This document shows positions 8,447-17,333 of a DNA stretch of 64,000 nt, piece after piece. The position numbers were made by a program, and so were the translations under genes. Origin of the DNA: an uncultured Muribaculaceae bacterium (GTDB lineage: Bacteria > Bacteroidota > Bacteroidia > Bacteroidales > Muribaculaceae); assembly GCA_910578075.1 (NCBI GenBank), contig CAJTPK010000006.1, forward strand, positions 62,001 through 126,000, in the 5' to 3' direction. The notes under the pieces are model-generated. The model did no database searches. It was not told where the DNA came from and saw nothing but the letters and a program-made list of their open reading frames with translations. The stretch's first letter is position 1. Every line of letters starts with the position of its first letter.

Positions 8447-9172
8447 ATGAAAACAATCAGATTATTTACTCTTCTGTTTGTCTGCATGATGCTTGTGCAG
8501 TGCAATACGGTAGAACGACGACAGTCAAAGGCAGAAGACCTTATCAAGAAACACCTGTTCGAGAATCTTGATGAATTCGACAGCATTACATTCGTGTCAA
8601 TATCATTAGATACTTTGAAGGACGTATGGATGTCTAATCCGGAAATGCAGAAACTCGGGGAAGATTATTACTATGCGCAAAGAAATAATTCACAGGTTAA
8701 TTATCAGATTCAGAATATTGAGGATGAGATGAATTCTATTCAGCAAACTGCAATTGGTAGTCTTTACTCAAGAAATTACGGGGCATTCTTCAATAAATCA
8801 GCAAAATATGACCAGTTGAAAAAGAATCTTAAGGAAGTGCAGACTGTCGCAGAGGAAGCTTTCAAAAGCCAAACAGCTCTTGAGGATAGTCTCAGAGTAC
8901 GCAACCAGAAACTTAACACCGACAATCCGGGGTGGTATGTGACATACAAATATAGATGCCCCGACTCTAACAATAAGCCTCGAATTCATACAAAATATTT
9001 TATTCTTAATCCGGATATAACCAGTATAATTTATTCTTGGGATGAGGATGATTATGAAGTAAAATCTATGATTGAGTCTGTGAATGATGCGTTGAAAAGT
9101 ATAGATAGAAAACCCGAAAATACAAATTCAACTGAAACGGAAGATGACGAGTATGCGGAATATTATCAATAA
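8447..9172 (+). CDS. hypothetical lipoprotein with coiled coil
   Basis: ATG at 8447 yields 241 residues and a lipoprotein signal (MKTIRLFTLLFVCMMLVQC), with cysteine 19-20 as the likely lipidated residue. The middle (about residues 65-150) is predicted coiled coil, rich in Q, E, K and N. The C-terminal part has WYVTYKYRCPDSNNKPRIHTKYF and an acidic tail. It is the last gene of the exported-protein run and is followed by a strong hairpin terminator. Lipidation would put it in the outer or inner membrane facing the periplasm. No named family is recognised. Confidence 0.65.
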   Translation: MKTIRLFTLLFVCMMLVQCNTVERRQSKAEDLIKKHLFENLDEFDSITFVSISLDTLKDVWMSNPEMQKLGEDYYYAQRNNSQVNYQIQNIEDEMNSIQQTAIGSLYSRNYGAFFNKSAKYDQLKKNLKEVQTVAEEAFKSQTALEDSLRVRNQKLNTDNPGWYVTYKYRCPDSNNKPRIHTKYFILNPDITSIIYSWDEDDYEVKSMIESVNDALKSIDRKPENTNSTETEDDEYAEYYQ

Positions 9173-9220
9173 TCATATTGTTAATATCTTGAAATTGATT
9201 CTCATTTAATCTATATTTTT

Positions 9221-9288
9221 ACAAAAGTTCTACAAAATCCCAACAGACCTCAGTATTGAGACCGGTTGGGATTTTGTAGAACTTTTGT
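9221..9288. terminator. 24-bp perfect hairpin terminator
   Basis: A perfect 24-bp inverted repeat (9221-9244 with 9265-9288) surrounds a 20-nt loop that itself can pair (CTCA/TGAG). It starts after a T run and ends in TTTTATC, so it can terminate transcription in either direction. It closes the exported-protein run. The remaining 9289-9414 holds nothing I can name. Confidence 0.75.
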
Positions 9289-9414
9289 TTTATCTTACTA
9301 ATTAACAGATTAGATTGTGTATATATGTCTTAGGTTTTGATTATTATGTTGTCACAGCATAGTTGCTGCTGGCATGTTTAGTCGGGCGATGTTTGCCAGA
9401 TAAACAAAAGTTGT

Positions 9415-9422
9415 TAACTTTG
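9415..9422 (+). promoter_or_regulatory. -7 promoter element of the AlbA_2 gene
   Basis: TAACTTTG matches the Bacteroidetes -7 consensus TAnnTTTG. A 15-codon open frame (ATG 9427, TAA 9472) begins five bases later, so it may be a leader peptide; the main gene starts at 9524. Confidence 0.5.
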
Positions 9423-9523
9423 TGGCATGAGCAAAGAAAAGACATTCCGAATGGGAGGGTATGAAGCAACGTAAAAATCTGCAGTGGAATTCAAACACAC
9501 TGGAAGTTTTAGATTATAATATT

Positions 9524-11218
9524 ATGGTAAATCAAGAATACATAGATTTGTTTCATTTGTTGATTGAACATGCAGAGAATGAGGTGGCGGAGTTCAAGAA
9601 GGCGGAACGCAATTTTGATACAGATGATCTAGGGAAGTATTTCTCAGCATTGAGCAATGAGGCAAATCTACGTGGTGTGGATTTCGCGTGGTTGGTTATG
9701 GGCTATCACGAACCGACTCGTACTGTTGTCGGCACTTCTTTCAAAAATAGCGAGGAAGGTATCAATAAACTGAAACATGATATTGCCCTTAATACTACTG
9801 ATAAACTGACTTTCAGAGAGGTTGTGCCCATATCCGTTGAGGGGAAACGAGTTTTAATGTTCAAGATTCCTGCTGCTCCCAGAAATATTGTTGTGAAATG
9901 GAAAGGCATTCCTTACGGGCGAGATGGTGAGAGTTTAGTGCCATTGAATCAGTCAAAATCGGATGAGATTAGATATCAGTCACCAATTCCCGATTGGTCT
10001 GCTGGTCTTGCAGAATCCGCGACTCTTGAAGATCTTGATGAACTGGCTCTTGCAACTGCAAGGATTATGTTCAAGAAGGTACACGGATCTACGATTCCGG
10101 CAAATGAGGTTGATGATTGGTCGACCGAAGAATTCTTGTGTCATAGTGAGATGATGCGTGAGGGTAAACTTACAAGAGCGGCGATACTGCTATTAGGCAA
10201 ACCGTTGGCGCTCCAAAAGATTCACCCGGCCAATGCTCAGATTACTTGGGTCTGGAAGGATAAGGATGGAGAAGTAGTCGATTATGAGCATTTCTCAATT
10301 CCTTACATTCTCACGGTAGACAAGATTTTCAACAAGATTCGCAATAAAACAATGCGCGAGTTGCCGGGAGGAACCCTATTCCCCGACACAATGAAACAGT
10401 ATGAGGATTATTCCATCCGCGAGGCATTACATAATTGCATAGCGCATCAGGATTATTCTCTCGGGGGAAGAATTACTTTGGTAGAGAATGAAGGATTCTT
10501 GTTCTACAGCAACAAGGGTACGTTCATTCCTAAATCTATAGAGAAGGTGCTGAAAGAGAAGGGACCACAATCGGAATATCGCAACACATGCCTTGCGCAT
10601 GGTATGGTTCATTTCAATATGATTGACACCGTTGGGCGAGGTATTCCGAAAATGTTTAAGGAACAACGTCGTCGCTTCTTTCCTATGCCGGAATATGATA
10701 TTGATGAAAAGGAACGCATTGTAAGTGTCACGATATATGGTATATCAAGTGATGATGCTTATACCGATTTATTGAGGAGTGATTCCTCGTTGAGCATTAT
10801 GGAATGCCTGTGGCTTGATTCCGTAAGACGACACAAGCCGATAACAAAAGAAGCTGCAAAGCATTTGAGAGAAAGGAATCTCATTGAGGGAAAGTCCCCG
10901 AGATATAACATTGCTCTGTCTGTAGCACGGAAAGCACAACAGGTTGGCCATTACACAAAGGAAACTGGATTGAAGAAAGATGCGATAGTCAAGCTGGTCT
11001 TGCAACTCGGAATTAATTCCGGTAGAAATGGATTTAAACGTGCAGATGTGTTTGAAATGTTAGAGCAGAGTTTACCTGCAAATATGACTCATACTCAGAA
11101 ATTAAACTACATTTCGAATATGTTGAGAGCTATGCAAAGCTCAGGCTATTTATCTAAAACAGATAATGGCCGTTCATGGTTAATAACTGATTCAGGAATT
11201 CAAAAGCTTGAGGCTTAA
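9524..11218 (+). CDS. AlbA_2/HATPase-domain putative regulator or defence-type ATPase
   Basis: From ATG 9524 the product has about 564 residues; this start is preferred to 9461 because family members begin just before HLLIEHAENEVAEFKKAE. Residues about 12-130 form an AlbA_2 (Schlafen AlbA) nucleic-acid-binding domain with EFKKAERNFD and AL-SNEANLRG. Residues about 290-400 contain a GHKL/HATPase_c_4 domain with the N-box EALHNCIAHQDY and an RecG-C-like VGRGIPKMF. The last 150 residues are winged-helix-like. Such proteins are often called RecG-related helicases but lack helicase motifs. Four TACGCGTA sites follow the stop codon immediately. Confidence 0.75.
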   Translation: MVNQEYIDLFHLLIEHAENEVAEFKKAERNFDTDDLGKYFSALSNEANLRGVDFAWLVMGYHEPTRTVVGTSFKNSEEGINKLKHDIALNTTDKLTFREVVPISVEGKRVLMFKIPAAPRNIVVKWKGIPYGRDGESLVPLNQSKSDEIRYQSPIPDWSAGLAESATLEDLDELALATARIMFKKVHGSTIPANEVDDWSTEEFLCHSEMMREGKLTRAAILLLGKPLALQKIHPANAQITWVWKDKDGEVVDYEHFSIPYILTVDKIFNKIRNKTMRELPGGTLFPDTMKQYEDYSIREALHNCIAHQDYSLGGRITLVENEGFLFYSNKGTFIPKSIEKVLKEKGPQSEYRNTCLAHGMVHFNMIDTVGRGIPKMFKEQRRRFFPMPEYDIDEKERIVSVTIYGISSDDAYTDLLRSDSSLSIMECLWLDSVRRHKPITKEAAKHLRERNLIEGKSPRYNIALSVARKAQQVGHYTKETGLKKDAIVKLVLQLGINSGRNGFKRADVFEMLEQSLPANMTHTQKLNYISNMLRAMQSSGYLSKTDNGRSWLITDSGIQKLEA

Positions 11219-11221
11219 AAT

Positions 11222-11271
11222 TACGCGTAATTACTCGTTTTTACGCGTAAATTACGCGTAAATTACGCGTA
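11222..11271. repeat. TACGCGTA palindrome array with 10-11 bp period
   Basis: TACGCGTA occurs at 11222-11229, 11242-11249, 11253-11260 and 11264-11271, with a degenerate unit (TACTCGTT) at 11232-11239. The array starts four bases after the AlbA_2 stop codon. Its unit shape and 11-bp spacing match the arrays at 220-362 that follow the other AlbA_2 gene, though the core sequence differs. A regulatory binding array is inferred. Confidence 0.7.
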
Positions 11272-11437
11272 GAGGCTTTTTACTTCGTTGAATTGTAGGT
11301 ATATACGCTGAGAAGTGATATTTAAGGTTACTCGTCGACGGATTGGTGTGTCATTGTCTTTTATTGCTAAATAAACTTGTATGTTCATTATATTGAATGT
11401 GCAAGTTGCATGTAATGTGAAAATCTGCAATGGAATT

Positions 11438-13081
11438 ATGAATAACCCTTTTGATTATAGGCCGGATGCGGAGTGCGAGGAGGCATTCGGGCGGTTGATT
11501 GCCGAGGTGGAGGCTCTGAAAAAGAGCGATAGACAGGAGGATGTCAATTTCTGTCGTGAACTTGAGAATGGTAAGATGCTCGGTGTGCTGATTGCAGATG
11601 ATGACAGTGGGGTGCGGCATACTCTGTATGCGTTCTCCGGGCAGTTGGGTCAAGGGGGCTTCCTTCATGAAGGGTTTGTCGGATCGGTGTTCGATTATCT
11701 TCAGCCCGATGGCTATTTCAAAATAAAAGAGAGGGAGATTTCATGTCAGAATCTCGAAATCAGAGAGTTTGAAGAGGGATGTTATGCCAAGGTAAAAAGT
11801 GATCTCGAGAGCGCAAAAGAGAAACTCGATGCCGAAATCGCTGAATATAAGGAGAAATGCAGGCTGTCGAAAGAGGAAAGGAAAATCAAGCGGGAATCCG
11901 GAATGGTGAATGATGTTGAAAAAGCAGCTATGATACGTCAAAGCCAGTTCGAGAAGGCGGAACTTCACCGTCTTAAAATAAGGGCGGCTTCTGCCCTCGA
12001 ACCTTTAGTCGCGGAATTTAAAGATGCCCGATCGCATCTTGATGCCATGAAGGAAAAACGCCGCTATGATTCAGAAGCTCTTCAAAAATGGCTGTTCTCA
12101 AATTTCAAACTCTTGAACGCTCGTGGCGAGAGCCGGAGTCTCAGTGATATTTTTGCAGAGACATCCATGAGAATCCCTCCTTCAGGAGCGGGCGAATGTT
12201 GTGCCCCGAAACTATTGCAGGCTGCATATCTGCGAGGCTGGCATCCGGTGTCGATTGCCGAGTATTGGTATGGCAGATCCAAAGAGGGTGAAGTCCGGGT
12301 TCACGGGCAATATTATCCGGCATGCCGAGGGAAGTGTCTTCCTGTGCTCGGCTGGATGCTCAAGGGGGTTGACATCGTGCCGCCACTCGGAACCGAAGAC
12401 TTTCCTGCGGTTATACATGATCCGAAGATTATATATGAAAACCAATGGTTTTGTGTAGTTGAAAAACCAAGCGGGATGCTGTCAGTTCCGGGTAAAGGTG
12501 CCGCGCTTTCCGTGCAGCAATGGCTTCAAGACAAATATGGACCGGACCGGCATGTGAAGATGGCACATCGTCTTGATCAGGACACCTCCGGATTGATCAT
12601 GGCAACATTCGGGGAACAACCATTCAAAATGATGCAGTCTCTTTTTGCCACACGAAATGTAAGAAAGACATATGTGGCTGACTTGGATGGAGACTTCGAA
12701 TCGCAGGGTATCGCACGTCAAGGACGAATAGATATGCCACTTTCTCCCGACTGGCTTGACCGTCCGCGCCAGAAGGTCGATAGGGCAGCGGGCAAGGAGG
12801 CGGTGACAGATTATGAATTCACCGGAGTCTCGGATGGACGCAGCAGGGTAATCTTTCATCCGCTCACCGGCCGCACTCATCAGCTGCGGGTGCATGCGGC
12901 TTCCGTAGAAGGTCTCGGTATGTCGATAGTCGGAGACCGTTTGTATGGCAATAATAAAGAGGGTAAAGCCCAACGTCTTCACCTTCATGCTCATAAAATA
13001 GAATTTTTGTTTCCTTTGGACGGCAACCGTTACTCCTTCGAATCTCCGGTCTCTTTCATTTCAGAAGATGGCAATGCATGA
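11438..13081 (+). CDS. RluA-family pseudouridine synthase with long N-terminal domain
   Basis: ATG at 11438 gives 547 residues; the frame opens at 11381 but that extension looks non-coding. The C-terminal 220 residues are an RluA catalytic domain: motif HRLDQDTSGL, whose first aspartate is the catalytic nucleophile for uridine isomerisation, followed by HPLTGRTHQLRVH. The N-terminal 300 residues include a coiled coil (about 110-210) and an FDYLQPDGYFK segment, an arrangement seen in Bacteroidetes enzymes related to RluA/TruC. It probably modifies rRNA or tRNA; the exact site cannot be told. It stands alone, with a promoter region shared with repeats upstream. Confidence 0.8.
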   Translation: MNNPFDYRPDAECEEAFGRLIAEVEALKKSDRQEDVNFCRELENGKMLGVLIADDDSGVRHTLYAFSGQLGQGGFLHEGFVGSVFDYLQPDGYFKIKEREISCQNLEIREFEEGCYAKVKSDLESAKEKLDAEIAEYKEKCRLSKEERKIKRESGMVNDVEKAAMIRQSQFEKAELHRLKIRAASALEPLVAEFKDARSHLDAMKEKRRYDSEALQKWLFSNFKLLNARGESRSLSDIFAETSMRIPPSGAGECCAPKLLQAAYLRGWHPVSIAEYWYGRSKEGEVRVHGQYYPACRGKCLPVLGWMLKGVDIVPPLGTEDFPAVIHDPKIIYENQWFCVVEKPSGMLSVPGKGAALSVQQWLQDKYGPDRHVKMAHRLDQDTSGLIMATFGEQPFKMMQSLFATRNVRKTYVADLDGDFESQGIARQGRIDMPLSPDWLDRPRQKVDRAAGKEAVTDYEFTGVSDGRSRVIFHPLTGRTHQLRVHAASVEGLGMSIVGDRLYGNNKEGKAQRLHLHAHKIEFLFPLDGNRYSFESPVSFISEDGNA

Positions 13082-13260
13082 GCGCACTTTCTTATGGAAC
13101 CGCTGTTGGATTTGTTGTAAATATCACGGAAATATTGCTGATTTAAAGTTTGATGTGATGATATGATGACGTCTTAAATTATTTATATAAGGTAAATTTG
13201 TCTGAATGTCCAAATGTAAAGGAGATAAATTAGAGTCTGTAACATAAATTGAAACGAATT

Positions 13261-13656
13261 ATGGTAGATTTGAATAAGTATAGCGGAGGAGTGCAACACA
13301 TTGGTGTGCCTTGCTCTGATATTGACCGGACAGCGGAATTCTACAAATCGCTTGGTTTTGAGGCAGTGCTCATCACCAGAAACGAGGCAGCCGATGAGAC
13401 CGTGGCATTCCTGAAGCTTGGAAATCTTGTGATAGAAGCATATGGCAACAGACCGACAGAGGGTCTTGAGGGTGCCATTGATCATATAGCTCTTGATGTT
13501 AAAGACATAGATGCGCTGTATGCGGAAATTGTGGCGGCAGGTCATGAAAGTCTGGAGGGAGGGGTGAAAGGTCTTCCATTCTGGGAACGGGGAGTAAGAT
13601 TCTTTACCATCCTCGGACCGGATAAAGAGAAAATAGAGTTTTGTGAAAAGCTATAA
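13261..13656 (+). CDS. VOC (glyoxalase/bleomycin resistance) family protein
   Basis: The start at ATG 13261 gives 131 residues. Two beta-alpha-beta-beta-beta units of the vicinal oxygen chelate fold are visible. Candidate metal ligands are histidine in VQHIGVPC, glutamate in LVIEAYG, histidine in IDHIALDV and glutamate in KIEFCEKL, which is the classic H-E-H-E set. This fits lactoylglutathione lyase-like enzymes, but Bacteroidales lack typical glutathione metabolism and the substrate is open. It lies 17 bases ahead of the FAD oxidoreductase gene, so the two may form an operon. Confidence 0.75.
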   Translation: MVDLNKYSGGVQHIGVPCSDIDRTAEFYKSLGFEAVLITRNEAADETVAFLKLGNLVIEAYGNRPTEGLEGAIDHIALDVKDIDALYAEIVAAGHESLEGGVKGLPFWERGVRFFTILGPDKEKIEFCEKL

Positions 13657-13673
13657 AAAGGAAAACCTTATCA

Positions 13674-15536
13674 ATGAAACGAATTGTAAAAATCCTGACT
13701 TTATGTATCTCTCTGTCATTCCAGCCGCTGATGGCTCAGAAGCCTTATCTGTTGACGGAAGAAAACGACAGTGTTATTAAAAATGTAAATCTCGACACAG
13801 ATATTGTGGTATGCGGCGGTGGGCTGGCAGGCGTATCGGCGGCAGTTGCCGCTGCCAGACATGGCTCCAAGGTGATTCTTATCCAGGATCGTCCGATGCT
13901 TGGCGGCAACAGCTCAAGCGAGACTCGCATGGGTATAGTCGGTGTAAAGGAGGACCAATGCCAGGAAGCGGGGATATTGGAGGAGATGCAATGCCGCAAT
14001 TTCCGTTATAATCCTCTGCAAAGATATACACTCTGGGATGACGTGATATATTCCACGGTTGTGGAGGAACCTAATATCAAGCTACTTCTCAACACATCGG
14101 TCAGGGATGTGGAGATGGATGGCGAAAATATTGCTGCGGTAAAATGTTGGAATATAAATGCGTATACCAACTACAGAATTTCAGGTAAGCTCTTTATCGA
14201 CTGCACCGGAGACGGGATTCTGAGGCTTTCCGGCGCGAAATATCGACGTGGCACGGAATCGAAGCATGAATTCAACGAGACTTTCCTCACTAACGACACC
14301 GCGAGCACTGCAACCATGGGTAATTCCATTCTGCTGCAGCTCCGCAAGACTAATGAGCACAGACCGTTCAAGGCTCCCGACTGGGCATATCATTTTACAG
14401 ATGACGATTTCAACTATGCCACGCCCAAGAGTACGATACCTGGCGTCAAGCTGAATTACAAGATCATATGGAGAGCCCATGACAATAACTTCTGGTGGAT
14501 TGAGGCTTCCGGAGTGGATTTTGATGCCATACACGATGCCAATGATATTCAGTTTGAGCTCAAACGTATTGCCCATGGAATATGGGAATATATGAAAAAC
14601 CACCCCGACGGTAGATGTCGTGAATATGAACTCGACTGGATCGGCTCATTACCCGGGAAAAGGGAATCAACCCGTTACATAGGTCCCCATATCCTGACGC
14701 AGGACGATGTTACATCCGGAGGGCATTTCGAGGATGTGGTGGCATACGGTGGTTGGACGCTCGACAACCATGATCCGCGCGGATTTCATAACAAAGGGTT
14801 GGCATCTGTGGAACATAAAATCAATCAGGGATATGGTATCCCGTTCGATTGTCTTTATTCGGTGAATGTTCCCAATCTGATGTTTGCCGGCCGCGACATA
14901 TCGGCAACACATATGGCATTCTCCTCAGCCCGCGTGATGGCTACATGCGCGTTGATAGGTCAGGCGGCAGGCACCGGGGCGAACCTTGCTCTTGAAAAGG
15001 GTACAACACCCGCCGGAGTGCGTAAGAACCATATCGCGGAGCTTCAGGACCGTCTTGAGCAGGACGACTGTATGTTACCATACCGCTGGAGGAAAGTGAG
15101 CGAACTTACCCGGAAGGCAGCGACAGCTGCCGAAAATGAGCCGATGCGCAACGGCATAGACCGCGAATGGGAAGGTAATGACAATGGCGTATATACATCA
15201 CCGGGAGAGAGCAATCTCGAATATCGCTGGAAGAAACCGGTGCTTTTGAGCGGTGCCCGTTTCATCTTTGATTCCGACTTCAAGGTGAGAGGCAAGCGTA
15301 TGCGGAAGCTTGAGGCCACCACCGAGTATGCGGAAATGCCTTCGGAGATGGCACGCGATTACCGGGTGGAGGCTCTGGTCGACAATAAATGGGTGAAAGT
15401 TGCGGAAGTGAAAGATAATTTCCGTCGCCTCAGCCGGGTAAGCTTCGAACCTGTAAAAGCCAAGGGTCTGAGGATTGTTGTGGATTCCACCTGGGGAGCA
15501 CCCAAAGCGCATGTGTTTGCATTTGATGCCCTGTGA
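13674..15536 (+). CDS. exported FAD-dependent oxidoreductase
   Basis: The 620-residue protein has a signal peptide (MKRIVKILTLCISLSFQPLMAQ). An FAD-binding Rossmann motif VVCGGGLAGVSAA begins near residue 44, followed by GGNSSSETRMG, and a second FAD contact is in PNLMFAGRDISATHMA. This is the FAD_oxidored (PF12831) family, common in Bacteroidetes polysaccharide and sugar loci. The C-terminal 130 residues look like a discoidin-type beta-sandwich (GVYTSPGESNLEYRWKKPV), possibly carbohydrate-binding. Location is probably periplasmic. The substrate is unknown. Confidence 0.8.
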   Translation: MKRIVKILTLCISLSFQPLMAQKPYLLTEENDSVIKNVNLDTDIVVCGGGLAGVSAAVAAARHGSKVILIQDRPMLGGNSSSETRMGIVGVKEDQCQEAGILEEMQCRNFRYNPLQRYTLWDDVIYSTVVEEPNIKLLLNTSVRDVEMDGENIAAVKCWNINAYTNYRISGKLFIDCTGDGILRLSGAKYRRGTESKHEFNETFLTNDTASTATMGNSILLQLRKTNEHRPFKAPDWAYHFTDDDFNYATPKSTIPGVKLNYKIIWRAHDNNFWWIEASGVDFDAIHDANDIQFELKRIAHGIWEYMKNHPDGRCREYELDWIGSLPGKRESTRYIGPHILTQDDVTSGGHFEDVVAYGGWTLDNHDPRGFHNKGLASVEHKINQGYGIPFDCLYSVNVPNLMFAGRDISATHMAFSSARVMATCALIGQAAGTGANLALEKGTTPAGVRKNHIAELQDRLEQDDCMLPYRWRKVSELTRKAATAAENEPMRNGIDREWEGNDNGVYTSPGESNLEYRWKKPVLLSGARFIFDSDFKVRGKRMRKLEATTEYAEMPSEMARDYRVEALVDNKWVKVAEVKDNFRRLSRVSFEPVKAKGLRIVVDSTWGAPKAHVFAFDAL

Positions 15537-15566
15537 CAAAAAGCTTAATTTATAAATAAAAAATAT

Positions 15567-15607
15567 AAATTTGCACTTTCATCTTATTGAAGGTGCATTT
15601 TTTATTG
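15567..15607 (+). promoter_or_regulatory. promoter-like element and short hairpin ahead of pgeF
   Basis: TAAATTTG at about 15566-15573 fits the -7 consensus. It is overlapped by a small stem (TGCAC/GGTGCA) followed by seven T residues ending near 15606, which could instead terminate the upstream oxidoreductase transcript. I cannot decide between the two. Confidence 0.35.
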
Positions 15608-15616
15608 TTTTATTGA

Positions 15617-16246
15617 ATGACAGATATGTATGATATTTCGTTCAGATCCTCAGGGGCTGAGGCAGGGATTGTGGCAGATGCCTCAGCGATGAAAGGGGAT
15701 GTGGTTTTGCCGGTGCAGACCCACAGCTGCAATTGCAGGATCATAGGGGAGGATGGCTGCATTCCGGAACTCGATGACACTGATGCCCTGATATGTCTCA
15801 GACGTGGTGTCAGAATCGGAGTGCGTACGGCAGATTGTGTGCCGGTGGTTGTCTATGCGCCGGATATACATGCTGTCGCTGCTGTCCATGCCGGTTGGCG
15901 GGGGTCGTTAGGCGGTATTTTATCGGTAACACTTAGGGAGCTTGTAAACCTTGGTGCGGATCCTGCGCAAATGGAAGCCGCATTCGGACCATCAATTTGT
16001 GGGAAATGTTACGAGGTCAGTGAGGAGTTGGCTATGCAGTTTGCCCAAGCCGGTTTTGCCGAATGTATTTCCGGGAAACGCAACGTAGACCTTGAGGCTG
16101 TGAATATGTGTAGATTGCTTAAGGCGGGAGTGCCGTTGTCTAATATCAAGCGTAAGCGCTGTTGCACGTTCGAGACTGTTGAACTCCCTTCCTGGCGACG
16201 CGAAGAGACAACCTCACGGCTGTTAACATGGATAACTCTCAGTTGA
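15617..16246 (+). CDS. pgeF: peptidoglycan editing factor PgeF / YfiH-type copper-zinc protein
   Basis: The 209-residue product has the YfiH/PgeF (multicopper polyphenol oxidase-like) zinc site in order: the histidine of VQTHSCNC, the cysteine of RTADCVPVVV and the histidine of AVHAGWRGSL, followed by FGPSICGKCYEVSEEL. Family enzymes hydrolyse mis-incorporated residues in peptidoglycan precursors or purine nucleosides. The protein is shorter at the N-terminus than the usual 240-270 residues, missing the strand before the first histidine block. The ATG at 15617 is the first available start, so the domain appears trimmed. The C-terminus (SWRREETTSRLLTW) aligns with the family's usual Y-R-R ending. 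Confidence 0.8.
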   Translation: MTDMYDISFRSSGAEAGIVADASAMKGDVVLPVQTHSCNCRIIGEDGCIPELDDTDALICLRRGVRIGVRTADCVPVVVYAPDIHAVAAVHAGWRGSLGGILSVTLRELVNLGADPAQMEAAFGPSICGKCYEVSEELAMQFAQAGFAECISGKRNVDLEAVNMCRLLKAGVPLSNIKRKRCCTFETVELPSWRREETTSRLLTWITLS

Positions 16247-16260
16247 AATATAGACTTTTA

Positions 16261-16278
16261 AAGTTGTTTAAACAACTT
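16261..16278. repeat. AAGTTGTTTAAACAACTT palindrome
   Basis: A perfect 18-bp palindrome in the gap between pgeF and msrAB. A sister palindrome, AAGTTGCTTAAGCAACTT, lies at 38753-38770, and half sites recur at 2709, 30235, 30383, 30559 and 53519. Confidence 0.6.
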
Positions 16279-16309
16279 TCTTAATGATTCGAAAAATGTT
16301 ATATAAGAT

Positions 16310-17263
16310 ATGAAAAAGACGATTTATTTTGCAGGAGGGTGCTTCTGGGGCACCGCTCATCTGTTTTCACTTGTGCCCGGTGTTGAATCGGCTGAAGCGG
16401 GTTACGCCAACAGTATTGTTGAGAATCCATCATATAAACTTGTATGTACCGGTATGACAGAGGCTGTTGAGACGGTAAAGGTGGATTATAACGATGATCT
16501 TGTCAGTCTTACAGATCTTACAATGCTTTACTTCAAAAGTATTGATCCCATATCGCTAAACCGCCAGGGCAATGATGTCGGCACGCAATATCGCACGGGA
16601 ATATATTATACAGACCCTTCGGATGCGGTGGTGGTCGATACTTTGCTTGCGACTCTCCAGCGTCGATATCGCGAGCCGCTTGCAGTGGAGACAGGAATGT
16701 TGAGAAACTTTTATCCCGCGGAAGAGTATCATCAGGATTATCTTTATAAGAATCCCGATGGATATTGCCATGTCGATCCGGCTCTTTTCAAGGAAGCCCG
16801 GTCTGTGGGAAAAAGGTCATCAGCCGCATGCGACGTGGATAAATCCGATCTGAGAAAACGTCTGACTCCATTGCAATGGGAAGTGACACAGAATTGCGCT
16901 ACCGAACGACCCTTTACCAATGAATATGACCATGAATTCAGAAAAGGAATATATGTGGATATTGTCGATGGCACACCGTTGTTCCTGTCAAGCCGCAAAT
17001 ATGACTCGGGATGCGGTTGGCCGGCATTTACGCGTCCGATAAGCGATTCGTTGATAAATGAATTTACAGATACATCTTTCGGAAGAATCCGCACTGAGGT
17101 AAAATCATCTTCATCGGGATCTCATCTGGGGCATGTGTTTACTGATGGTCCCAAAGAGGAGGGCGGACTCCGTTATTGCATAAATTCAGCGTCGTTGCGT
17201 TTCATCCCGCTTGAAAACATGGAAGCGGAGGGGTATGGCGAATTTATTCCGATGGTTGAATAG
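16310..17263 (+). CDS. msrAB: bifunctional methionine sulfoxide reductase MsrA-MsrB
   Basis: The 317-residue protein fuses two repair enzymes. Residues 1-160 are MsrA: the catalytic cysteine sits in AGGCFWGTAHLF, with VGTQYRTGIYY and EEYHQDYL downstream. Residues about 185-310 are MsrB: LTPLQWEVTQNCATERPFTNEYD, CGWPAFTRPI, and the catalytic cysteine in GLRYCINSASLRF. The structural zinc-binding CxxC pairs of many MsrB proteins are not seen. MsrA reduces S- and MsrB R-methionine sulfoxide. There is no signal peptide, so it acts in the cytoplasm. It is probably a single-gene unit following the palindrome at 16261. Confidence 0.9.
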   Translation: MKKTIYFAGGCFWGTAHLFSLVPGVESAEAGYANSIVENPSYKLVCTGMTEAVETVKVDYNDDLVSLTDLTMLYFKSIDPISLNRQGNDVGTQYRTGIYYTDPSDAVVVDTLLATLQRRYREPLAVETGMLRNFYPAEEYHQDYLYKNPDGYCHVDPALFKEARSVGKRSSAACDVDKSDLRKRLTPLQWEVTQNCATERPFTNEYDHEFRKGIYVDIVDGTPLFLSSRKYDSGCGWPAFTRPISDSLINEFTDTSFGRIRTEVKSSSSGSHLGHVFTDGPKEEGGLRYCINSASLRFIPLENMEAEGYGEFIPMVE

Positions 17264-17333
17264 GGAAAAATTCATTTTAAAACGTATACTTTATCGTAAA
17301 GGGGGAGTAGGGCTGTATTTAAAATGAAATATT

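Noticed and set aside
12482..12994. 170-residue antisense ORF inside the pseudouridine synthase gene
   Set aside because: It is a shadow of the RluA catalytic domain with no features of its own.
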